Below, in pieces: positions 11,001-19,800 of a stretch of DNA of 64,000 nt. This DNA comes from Neomonachus schauinslandi (Eukaryota; Chordata; Mammalia; Carnivora; Phocidae), in assembly GCF_002201575.2 (NCBI RefSeq), contig NC_058418.1:10085984-10149983 (forward strand), written 5' to 3'. The notes below the pieces were generated by a model. That model was not told where the DNA came from. It searched no databases and was given only the letters and a program-made list of their open reading frames with translations. A program made the position numbers and the translations under genes. The first letter of the stretch is position 1. Every line of letters begins with the position of its first letter.

Positions 11001-11358
11001 TTCTCGGAGTCAGGCCCCGCCCCTCGCTCTCGGAGTCGGGCCCCGCCCCCTCCTTTGCCTCAGGGTCAAGCCCCGCCCCCTTCTCACTCTGTAGTGGGAC
11101 GCCTCCCTCTTACCTTGGGCTGGACCCCGTCACTATCTTCTGCCTCCTTCCTTCCCTCTAATACAGTGTCCCTGGAACCCTCAGCCTCGCCCCCCAAAGC
11201 CCCTAGACTCCTGTAGGAACCCCCAGACTACTCCGGGGCCCCCAGAACCCCCGCATCTCCAGTCCCGCCCCAGACTCCTCTCCTGAACCCGGGTCCCGCT
11301 TACCCAAGGCCCCCAGCTCCGGCGCAGCGGACGGTCTGGCGACGCGGCGACTCGGCAT
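4695..11358 (-). CDS. RELB: RELB, 5' part (coding exons 1-4 of a gene that continues past position 1)
   Basis: RELB is the NF-kappaB subunit that pairs with p52 or p50 in the non-canonical pathway and acts in the nucleus. Four coding exons on the minus strand join in frame: 11304-11358, 10281-10328, 6550-6558 and 4695-5041 (459 nt, 153 codons). The protein begins MPSRRVARPSAAPELGALG, continues through a leucine-rich stretch (SSLSLAVSR), then DELEIIDEYIKENGFGL, a Pro/Gly-rich linker, and the start of the Rel homology domain with the DNA-contact loop RFRYECEGRSAG. All junctions are GT-AG and phases agree (1,1,1,0). The remaining Rel domain and transactivation domain are absent from the window, so the gene runs off the left edge. 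The start is taken at 11358 because the frame upstream is closed by a TGA. Recognition as RELB is firm; exon limits are manual. Confidence 0.95.
5560..6345 (+). mobile_element. L2 LINE 3' region
   Basis: CTCAGCTCAAATGCCACCTC, TCAGCTCCAGGAGGGTGGGG, GTGCCTAGAACAGTGTCTGG, GGTGGGTGCTCGATACA. Fills most of RELB intron 3. Confidence 0.75.
6550..6558 (-). CDS. RELB: RELB coding exon 3, a 9-nt microexon
   Basis: Nine nucleotides (ATGAATTGG) lie between a polypyrimidine-TTCCACAG acceptor and a perfect GTAAGT donor. They supply Asp-Glu-Leu and the first base of Glu, exactly what is needed to join exon 2 (…TT) to exon 4 (E-IIDEY). Without it the conserved DEL of DELEIIDEY would be missing, although the frame would stay open. 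Confidence 0.9.
7625..7825 (-). repeat. MIR
   Basis: TCAAATCCTGGCTCTGCAAC and TTTCTCCAGCTGTAAAATGG, then GAAAATTAAATGAGCTAATA. Confidence 0.7.
8195..8410 (+). mobile_element. SINEC
   Basis: GAGTGCCTGGGTGGCTCAG head; diverged AAAATCCNCTTTC duplication at both ends. Confidence 0.88.
8565..8920 (+). mobile_element. L2 LINE 3' region
   Basis: CCCTGCTCAAATGTCACCTA, AGGTCTTCCCTGACCACTTT and TAGACTGTGAGCACCTCAGA are L2 landmarks. Confidence 0.75.
9590..9747. mobile_element. MER5A-type hAT element
   Basis: Ends AGTGGTTCT and AGAACCACT are inverted repeats; GGGAACTTGCTAGAAACGCA and GTGACTCTGATGCACAC lie between. Confidence 0.82.
9790..9990 (+). repeat. MIR
   Basis: TTACTGTGTGCCAGACACC, ATCTTACAGATGAGGAAAAC, AGAGAAGTGATTTGC. 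Confidence 0.7.
10281..10328 (-). CDS. RELB: RELB coding exon 2
   Basis: 48 nt between a CTGCAG acceptor and a GTGAGC donor. Encodes GSADLSSLSLAVSRTT, the leucine-rich N-terminal part of RELB; enters and leaves in phase 1. Confidence 0.93.
10600..11100. repeat. Degenerate GC-box tandem array in RELB intron 1
   Basis: A loosely tandem unit of about 30 nt (CTCNGAGTCAGGCCCCGCCCCTTCT type) recurs more than ten times. Many units hold CCCCGCCC, i.e. a GC box for SP/KLF factors on the minus strand. The units are diverged and vary in length. Confidence 0.7.
11304..11358 (-). CDS. RELB: RELB coding exon 1
   Basis: 55 nt: ATG at 11358 (CAT on plus at 11356-11358) to a GTAAG donor just below 11304. 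Encodes MPSRRVARPSAAPELGAL plus the first base of Gly. The 5' UTR above it runs into the N gap. Confidence 0.93.
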
Positions 11359-11508
11359 GGCCCGACCAGTGGGGACCGACGGCCGGGAGGCCGGCCCAGA
11401 TCAAAACACACACGCGGGCAGGCCGGGCGACCAGGAGGCACGGTCCGGAGGACGATTGCGGGTCGGACGAGCGGCGCAGGGGCTGGGGCCGCAGGCCGGG
11501 CTGGACGC

Positions 11509-11908
11509 NNNNNNNNNNNNNNNNNNNNNNNNNNNNNNNNNNNNNNNNNNNNNNNNNNNNNNNNNNNNNNNNNNNNNNNNNNNNNNNNNNNNNNNNNNNN
11601 NNNNNNNNNNNNNNNNNNNNNNNNNNNNNNNNNNNNNNNNNNNNNNNNNNNNNNNNNNNNNNNNNNNNNNNNNNNNNNNNNNNNNNNNNNNNNNNNNNNN
11701 NNNNNNNNNNNNNNNNNNNNNNNNNNNNNNNNNNNNNNNNNNNNNNNNNNNNNNNNNNNNNNNNNNNNNNNNNNNNNNNNNNNNNNNNNNNNNNNNNNNN
11801 NNNNNNNNNNNNNNNNNNNNNNNNNNNNNNNNNNNNNNNNNNNNNNNNNNNNNNNNNNNNNNNNNNNNNNNNNNNNNNNNNNNNNNNNNNNNNNNNNNNN
11901 NNNNNNNN
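11509..11908. other. Assembly gap (400 N)
   Basis: 400 consecutive N inside a CpG island. The gap removes most of the RELB 5' UTR or core promoter. The round length suggests an estimated or placeholder gap in sequence that is hard to read because it is GC-rich. Confidence 0.99.
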
Positions 11909-11959
11909 GCGGGGGGCGCCGGGCCGGGCCGGGCGGGCGGCGGGCGGGGGCGGGGCGGC

Positions 11960-11969
11960 GGAATTCCCC
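11960..11969 (-). promoter_or_regulatory. kappaB site 1, RELB promoter
   Basis: Minus strand GGGGAATTCC, a full match to GGGRNWYYCC. Confidence 0.7.
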
Positions 11970-12010
11970 GGCGCCGCCGGCCTGCGCGCCCATTGGCCCG
12001 CACCCCATCG

Positions 12011-12018
12011 TGACGTCA
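12011..12018. promoter_or_regulatory. CRE palindrome TGACGTCA
   Basis: Perfect eight-base cAMP response element (CREB/ATF) between the two kappaB sites. Confidence 0.6.
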
Positions 12019-12031
12019 CGCTAGGGGAACG

Positions 12032-12041
12032 GGAAAACCCC
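12032..12041 (-). promoter_or_regulatory. kappaB site 2, RELB promoter
   Basis: Minus strand GGGGTTTTCC, a full match to GGGRNWYYCC, about 70 nt from site 1. Confidence 0.65.
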
Positions 12042-13049
12042 CACGCGTCACGTGGTCGCGGGGGCGGGGCCGGCCGGGAAGAGGAGGCCGGGCGCACGGG
12101 AGGGGCTGGACCAGCGCCGCTGCCCTTTGCTGTGGCGGAGACAACTGAGGCTTGCTTAGGGCCACTCACGTCCCACCCATGGGGCAAGTCGGGAAACTGA
12201 GGCCCGTCCCCCAGGTCTGCCAGCGGGAGCTGACCCTGCTGTTTCTCTGGCTGTAAGGGAAGCTTCGGGAGCAGGAAGTTGCCAGGGCTCCAGCTGCCAT
12301 GGGTAGTAATGATCTTTAGGAAAACCACACTCTCTCTATGCCTCAGTTTCTTCAACTGTAAATTGGGGTTGAAGATACTTAAACGTTTATGGCTAGAATG
12401 CCAGTTTTAGGATTTGTCTGTTTTGTTCCTTGCTCTAACCCTAGTGCCTAGCATAGCCCTTGGAACACAGTAAGTGTCCAATAAATGTTTATAGAGTGGA
12501 TGGATGTTTTATCCCTCTCCCACTGCCCCTTCAAGTTTCCTAATAGCCCAGAACACTTTCAGCTCAAGGGCTCGGTAACTCAGTGTGGGAACATCAACCG
12601 GGGAGCTCCCAGTGTGCATACTGAGCTGTGTGCCCAACCCCTGAGCAAAGGGCTTACCTGCAGGCCTCACAGACGCCTCCCGGCTTGCACCAGCATCTGA
12701 GGCAAGTGATCAAATCAGGATTATTGCAGAGAGGAGGAGACTGAAGCTCCAAGAAGGGCAGCCCTTTGGTTAGGTCACATTCCTCTGCCTTCCCTGTCCC
12801 TGAAAATGACTAGTTGACCATCAATCAGGTCCTAACTGGGATGCCCGGCACCCTCAGACCGCAGAGCCAAGGTTTGGCATCCTGTGTCTGCTTCTGTAAA
12901 ATTTCCACGTATGACCCACACAGCCTCATTGATTCATTCGACATACACTTACTGAGCACCTGCTGTGTGCCAGGGCCTGCACTGGGCACCGGGTCAGGGC
13001 AGTCACCAAACCGGGCTGGCTACCTGCTCGTGGGAAGCAGAATCGTGCA

Positions 13050-13300
13050 TAGCAGCAGTCTCAAAGTGTGGCCCTCAGCCCTTCAGGTAATGCAGAGAGC
13101 TCAAGCCCAAGCTAGAGAGCTACTGCTGTAGAGCAAAATATCAAGCAAACTTTTTCCACAAAATCTGGGTTTTGTATAATTTTCATGTCAAAGCAAATAT
13201 TTTTCTTGAGATTTTTTTTTCAACCACTTAAACATGTAAAAATCACACAAATACTAGGAAAAGCTGGGTTTGGCCTGCAGGCTCTAGTCTTGTGTTCAAC
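13050..13300. mobile_element. Possible hAT-Charlie fragment(s)
   Basis: CTCAAAGTGTGGCCCTCAGC and GTTTGGCCTGCAGGCTCTAG suggest old hAT pieces; family uncertain. Confidence 0.4.
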
Positions 13301-13324
13301 AAGAGCATTGCAAGAGAGGTTATG

Positions 13325-13480
13325 ATGTGAGGGTCCAGAATCAGGCTGTCTGGGTTCAAATCGTAGGTCTCCCACTTACCAGCCATGTGACCTCAGGCAA
13401 CTGACTCTCTCTGAGCCTCAGTTTCCCTGTCTGTAAAATGGGTCTTATAATAGGATGGTTGTGAGGCTTAACTAAGATAC
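13325..13480 (-). repeat. MIR
   Basis: TGGGTTCAAATCGTAGGTCT, GTGACCTCAGGCAACTGACT, CAGTTTCCCTGTCTGTAAAA. Confidence 0.7.
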
Positions 13481-16059
13481 TAAAAATAGTGGACACTTGC
13501 ATATGGCTCTTACATGTGCTGGGCACTGTTCCAAAAGCCGGGGACACAGCAAGGAACCCAACAAAAGCCCCTGCCATCACATGGAACTGAAATCCAAGGT
13601 GGGGGAGACGGATGGAAAAGTAGAGAAGCAAATATATATGTATGTCCGGTGGTGATGGCGACATTACAGAATAAAGCAGGATATATGGATTGGGTTTGGA
13701 GGGTACGGTTTGGGGGAGGACGTTCAGGGAAGGTCGATGACATTGAGCAGAGTTGAAATGATGAAGGGTCTATGTGGCTATCCAGGGAAGTGTGTGAGGC
13801 ACAGGGAACAGCAAGTGCAAAGACCCTGAGGTGGGAACACACATGGCATGTTCAAGGAACAACAAGGAGGCTGAGAAGTGGTGGACATGAGGATTGAATG
13901 ACAGCCTGTAAGGTGATGGGGATATTGAATAACATTACATTTGATAGACGAAGCAAACCACAAACATCCCTTAGACTAGAGTTTGGCTCATGATAAGGAA
14001 CATCGAATTGCGGCTCCTACGATAGGACCCGGAGCCCACTTGATGCCCCCCCTGCCCCTTGCAAACATCGGGCCTCACCACTGTTTATTGGGTAAATAAC
14101 TGGAGGGACAGGTCAGAAATCCTCAGCACTCGGGGCTTCTGCTGGGCTTTGAGCCCCATGAGGGCAGGCCTGGGCTGTCTTGTTCCCTGCTGTGTAAACA
14201 GACACCCCCCCCCCCCCCGCCCCAGCTCAGGGCAACGTGCAGGGGAGGGGCTCAGGAAAAGTCTGTGGAGTGACTGCATATCAGTTTCTCTACTAGTCTG
14301 TTAATGCAGGCCCTGTCAAGGTCCACACTTCTGGACGTGCGCATGTCTGTGCAAGTCAGGAGTGTACAAACGTGCTGAGCAAACATTCCCGGGGGACAGA
14401 GCAGTGACCAAGACAGCCCCGGCTCGTTCCAGTGGAGAATAACCTGTCTCCAGACAGTGTTGACCCACAGCGAACAGGGCTGGGGTGTGAGAACCCAGGG
14501 TGCTGGGCGGGGGGGGGGGGGGGGGGGAAGCAGAGCAGGTGGTCAGGGAGGGCTTCCTGGAGGAAGAGGCATTGGAACCACAATATGGAGGATGCATAGG
14601 ATAAGGTAAAGTTGTGTGCCTTGGGGCATGTCCCAGGTAAGGGGAGAGCAGGGTCTAGAGCCCGAAGGTAAGAGATCATGGCAAGTTAAAGCAAGGGAGA
14701 TGCATCAGGCTGTAAGGGTTAAATCCCATCCCCTCAAGGTCTCGTGCGTTAGGAGCCTGGCCTCTTCTCCCAAGGGTACTGGCAACCATGGTAGGTTCCG
14801 AGCAGAGGACCCATAGGGTCAGGTTTGTGCTTTAGAAAACCCTCTGGCTGCTGAGCAAATGGGAGGGGCAGGACTGGGACAGAAGAGGGAACAGCCTGGA
14901 CCAGGTGGTCTCAGACGAAGTGAAGAGGTGAGGCTCCCGAGTGATGGGGGTGCGGGTTATAGCTGAGGGGCCTCGCCAAAGTCTTGGGCGTGTTCCTGTA
15001 GGAGGCCAGTGAGTCCAGGTGGCCTGAGAGCTTCCTTGGTTCCCAGAGTCATGGGACAGAAGCCCTGCAGGGGGGCCCGGGCTTTCTCCCGGGGCACTGG
15101 CAACTGTGAAATGAGGCGGGGGGGAGGGGCGTGGGGGGAGGGGGGGGGGGGCCGAGGCGGGCCCCGGGTGCCTGAGGTGAGGAGGAGCCTGCTGTCCCAT
15201 GTGTGTACACGTGGGGCTCTGCGTATGCCAACACCTCCTGGGCCCTCCTGGATTCCCTGCCTGGCTCCGCAGGGCAGGGTGGCAGGTGGAGCCTGGTGTG
15301 GTCCTCAGCCCTGGGGGCCTCCTCTCCCAAAACAGTAAATCTGGAAATGCGGGGTCCCAAGCCCTCAGAGCACAGGGACACCCAGAGACCTATGTCCTTG
15401 TCTATAAAGTGGGTGAACAGTCCCAGCACCCAGGTAGCTGGGAAGACACGTGTGCCACGCACTAAGGTCTTGGCTGGGTCCTGAGGGCGGGCAGCCCCGA
15501 GGATGCGGAGGTCACCCCAACAGCTCCAGAGCACCACTCTGCCTAAGGATGCGCCCCTGTACCCTTACTGCAACCCCGGGCAGAGAGCTCACAGGCCCAG
15601 AGAAGTGAGGTTGCGTGTCCAGCATACGGGGCCTGCTGAACGAGTTAGTCTGACGGGCAGTTATCAGGACAGCGGGTGTCTGGGGGGGTCTACTCGAGAG
15701 CCCGGCCTGTGCTGCTGCCCCCCGCCTGGCAGCGTGAGGCCAGGAGACAATCACTGGGCACTGGCAAGGCTCAGCCTCGGCCGGCCAGACGCAGCCTCAT
15801 GGTGAGAACACAGGTACAAGAAGGTCCCAGCGAACAGCTTCCCATCTGTGAAATGGGGACAGTTACTGAAGCCCCTCGGAGGGCTGCTGGGAGGGGGAGA
15901 AGCGTGAGGAAGGGGCCTGGCCACGAGGGTCCCTGTCTCCTACTGTGTCCTGCACCCTGCAGGTCTCCCTCGCAGACCCAGGAGAGCCACCCGCAGCCCG
16001 GCGAAGCTACCCTCCGGGGTGGCAGAGGAAGGCAGGCACGAAGGGGGATTGCTGAGTTT

Positions 16060-16517
16060 AAGTTAAACACCCATATGAATTTATTAAATCCAGACTGTGT
16101 TAAAGGGCGGCGGTCTGGGAGGAGGGGCGTGGCCGCGGGACAAGGGACAAGATGATGGATGGCCATGGGCATCCCACAGAGGGGCCCTGGCCGCTCTCCC
16201 CGCCTGGCCCCCAACCTCGGCAGCGCCACGTCGGCTTCACCATGATTCCCAATGGTGCTGGGCTGGCAGGGCGAGATGGCTAGAAACACAGAGGAACATA
16301 CGGACAGACGGCGCCTCCACAGACAACGTGTCCTGGCCTGCCCCGGCCCCCTGACACACGCTGGGCTCCGGCCCGAGGGGGGCCTCCCGCCGCCCTGGCC
16401 CGATCTGTCCAGGGAAAGGGCAACAGGGAGGGGAGGCGAGGGGGCCAGGACAGCGTGGGTGGGTGGGGGTGGCGGTGGTCACCAGGAGCCGGAGCGGAAG
16501 AGGAGGACCAGGGGCGG
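16060..16517 (-). other. CLPTM1: CLPTM1 3' UTR
   Basis: Sequence between the stop codon and just past the AATAAA at 16080-16085 on the minus strand. The cleavage point is inferred. Confidence 0.75.
16080..16085 (-). terminator. CLPTM1 polyadenylation signal AATAAA
   Basis: Canonical hexamer on the minus strand (TTTATT on plus) about 435 nt below the stop codon; the first one met in the 3' direction. Confidence 0.75.
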
Positions 16518-16822
16518 CTAATCCCTTTTCTTGTCCTCTGCTGGCTTTGGAGGGGCTTCCTGGGGCTCGGTGGCAGAGCTGGCCCCCTGGGTGGGCTTGG
16601 CGGGCAGGGGCGTGGAGGCCTCCTCCCTGGCGGCGGCGGCGGCGGCGGCGGTTGTGGTGGGGGCCGGGGCGGGTGGGGGTGGGAGGGCCCCTGCTGCTGT
16701 GGGGGCCTCGGCCACAGGGGCGGCTGCCGTCGGGGCCTCGCCACTCATGCCAAACTCATTCACCCGCGTGGGGTCGACACGGTAGATCCACCGTTGGTAG
16801 AGGTAGATGAAGAAGACCACAT
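16518..16822 (-). CDS. CLPTM1: CLPTM1 exon 14 (terminal coding exon)
   Basis: 305 nt including the TAG stop. Starts DVVFFIYLYQRWIYRVDPTR; the tail is rich in Ala, Pro and Thr with seven Ala in a row from GCC repeats (16629-16649), and ends KPAEDKKRD. Confidence 0.97.
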
Positions 16823-19800
16823 CTGGGGGTGGGGTGAGGGGGGCAGTGTGAGAGGAAGGGGCCCGCCCGGCACCCCAGGACTGAGCCCATAGGCCGACGC
16901 TGTGGCACCTCCCTCGGCCCAGGGCCCTGCCTGCGCCCGGCTCTCGGGGCCTCCCGCCGGGCCTCCCGCCCGCCCACTGGACCTCACCGTCCCGCAAGCA
17001 GCCGATCCGGTACATGACGGGCATCTTGATGACAAAGGCAAACAGGTCGTCGATGAAGGTGTTGAGGGCCTTGTAGGTAAGCATGCGCCAGGGCAGGTGG
17101 GCCACAGACTTGAGCTTGTAGTTGATGAAGAGCTGGGGGGTCATGGTGATGAAGCCTGCAGTGATGATGGAAGGAGCCCCGTGAGCCCAGGAAGGGGTGC
17201 CCTGACCCCCGACCTCTCTGACCGCACTTCCGGTCTCTCTCTCCTCCCTGTTCCCCGGCCACCCGGGCCTCCTTGCCGCTCCCACCCCCAGGCGCATCTT
17301 ACCACAGCTTCCTCACCAGCCCCCTGGGCATCTTTCAGGCCTCGGTTTACACACCATCTCCTGAGAGAGGTCTCCCCAACCCCCTCAACTTCAGCCCCTC
17401 GTGGCACTTGCCACGTGCTGTGACTCGCCTGTCTGCTGGTCTACTCTGAAGGGGCCCTGAGGGACAAGGACTGAAACGTACCGTGCACGGCCTCCTGGAA
17501 GTCCTCCCTGACCCCCAGCCTAGACCGGGCACCCCTCCAAGGCTCCTCACGTGCCACCCCTGCCCACCCTGGGTCGTCCCCGTCTGGGGATGAGTCTCTC
17601 CCGCACGGGACCATGAGCATTAGGAGGACGGGGCCAGGCTGACTGGACCCGGCTGGTCCCCTGCGTGGCCCAGCACGGGACCCAGGAACGTGTGCTGCTG
17701 AGTCTGCCCTAGGCAGGGGTGCCGAGTGTGGCGAGGGCCTGCTCACCGAAGGTCAGCAGGAAGCCATAGAGCATGCTGAGCACCCAGGAGTACCAGCCCT
17801 TGTGCTCCAGGTACAGGAGACTGTAGACAGCATAGCAGCCCAGGAGCGGGAACAGGATCCACGACAGGTACCGGAACGCCATCTGTGGGGCACAGGGCGG
17901 GGCTGGCACCCCTGCTCCCCACCCTCACCCACCCACACCTGGGCTGGCAGGCCAGACCAGGGGAATTTCCAGGTGGCCCTGGGAACTCAGGACTTGGACA
18001 GGAAGTATACACAGCAGGCACGGAACACTGGCGGGTGTGACACAGGCCATAAAGAATGGATGGGCCCGTCAGGCGGCAGGCAGATGCCCTGGACCCCCAC
18101 CCACTGCCCATCTCCTGGTCCAGAGGTGTGTGGGTGCTTGGAGACCCTCCCCGGGGCCCAGTGTGGGGGACACTCACATCATCATACACTTTGGTCGAGG
18201 ACTCGATGTACGTGGACTTGTCTTTGAAGGTTGGGCGGGGGAAGAGTCCTGCCACCTTGTGCTCCCGGTCCAGCTGCAGACAGAGAGGGAGGCCGTGGTC
18301 AGCTGCCACCCTGGCTCCCACCCCCAACCCCCGCCAGTTCCAGCCCCTGCCCTTCCTCACTGTTCCCAGTTCCCCTGCCCCACGTGTGACCCAAAAAATC
18401 CCCTGGTGCAAAAACCCCCTTGGTCCTGGGAGCGCAACAGGCATTGGGAAACCCCCAGGGGCCAGCTCCAGGGTCTGGCTGGGGCAGACAACCCCCATTT
18501 CAACCCCCCGGCGGCCCCCAGAAGAGCACAGGGGCCCGGCCTTACCCGGACGTCCATGACCTTGGTGATCTTCCAGAGGTCGATGAGGACCCCGATGAAG
18601 ACGCTGACCTGGACCACGAAGTTGGTCTCGTTGTCCAGGATATAGAGAAGGACCACGAAAGACTGGAAAACGCCGAAGAAGACGGAGCGCACGGACAGGC
18701 CCTCCAGAGACTGCCGGCTATTCCAAAACTGGATATCTGCACAAGATTGGGGTGAAGCCGAGGGGCTGTGGAGCGTCCCTCCGAGTCCCTCCCGCAGCTC
18801 CCTCAGGCCCCATCCCCCTCAGAACCCCCCGACGAGGTGCTGGGCCTGCCACGGGGGAGGGGTGCACACCACCCTCCCCTCCCAGGAAGAGTCTCTGCCT
18901 CACGGACGCCACCCAGAGCAGTCAACAGGGTGGCGGCGGCAGGGATGGGGACGGTGGCCCCTGCCACGTCCTGGTGCTCTCCACACGCTGGGAGCTGAGG
19001 CTGCTCAGGGAAGCCCCATTCCTCAGGCCACAGAGGCTGCCCTGGCAGAACGTGGGTGCAAGCCAGGTCCGCACGACACCAGAACCTGGCTGTCCACCTG
19101 GTGCCAGGCCACCTCCCCTGGGCAGGAGGCTCTGGGCCGTGCACTTCGAGACCAGCTCGTCCAGCCCACCACCCTGAAACCCGGAAGGACCTTGGGCACT
19201 CCTGGGGCGCAGACAAGGCCCTGGGCTCTGGTCCCCAAGCAGAGCTCCTTCCCGTGCCCCTGCTGGGCCCCCACCCACAGGGCCAGGCGGCCCCCGTCTG
19301 AGCCCTGGCCTCCCATGGGCCAAAGCAGGTACCAGCGCGGCCTAACACCTGCAGCCACAGGCAGCCGACCCACCACGATGCCGGTCGTACAGAAGAGAAG
19401 CCAGGCCCAGGCTCACACATGGCTGGCCCCCCATCGGCGTGCAAAGCTATCCACCCACTCTGATTCCGATTCCAGAGCTCCGGCACACTCGGCAGGCTTG
19501 CCCCACCCCCCTATCGGACCATCGGGCCCTGAGGAGACCTGAGGGGGACACTCCTAGAGCCCCCCAGTACTGACTGGGAACAATGGGTCTGGAGACGGAG
19601 TTTGGTTGCAGGCAGGTAGATGTGAGTCCCGCCTCAGGCCAGGGCGGCAACAAGCACGGGTTGTAAAGGCGCCCCGGGCCCATGCTCCCCACTGGGTGAC
19701 CTCGGGCGAGGGACCAACCCCCCCCCTTGCCCTCATTTCTCAGGAGGAAGTGGGACCGCGGGCGACCCAGCTGGAAGTCAGCAGGAAGTCTGGGCGCCCG

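Larger units (their letters stand above)
11909..12110 (-). promoter_or_regulatory. RELB: RELB upstream promoter (CpG island with kappaB, CRE, E-box, CCAAT)
   Basis: GC-rich sequence upstream of RELB exon 1. On the minus strand I see GGGGAATTCC (11960-11969) and GGGGTTTTCC (12032-12041), both fitting GGGRNWYYCC; a CCAAT box (11992-11996); a palindromic CRE TGACGTCA (12011-12018); and an E-box CACGTG (12049-12054). The human RELB promoter is known to carry two kappaB sites that mediate autoregulation, so these are probably their counterparts. Confidence 0.75.
12111..16059. other. RELB-CLPTM1 intergenic region
   Basis: No exon recognised. It holds diverged MIR/L2-type fragments (about 12930-13000, 13325-13545), an unidentified ancient repeat (about 13500-13920 and 14290-14820), a possible hAT fragment (about 13050-13300), and G-runs at 14511-14527 and 15118-15150. 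No SINEC copy was seen here, in contrast to the flanks. Confidence 0.6.

Noticed and set aside
11181..12355. Long open frames of 200-351 codons crossing the N gap
   Set aside because: Their length comes from N codons; no recognisable protein on either side in those frames.
18862..19542. Overlapping 226- and 227-codon ORFs on opposite strands
   Set aside because: They lie in CLPTM1 intron 9 and reflect GC-rich, stop-poor DNA. No splice-consistent or family evidence.
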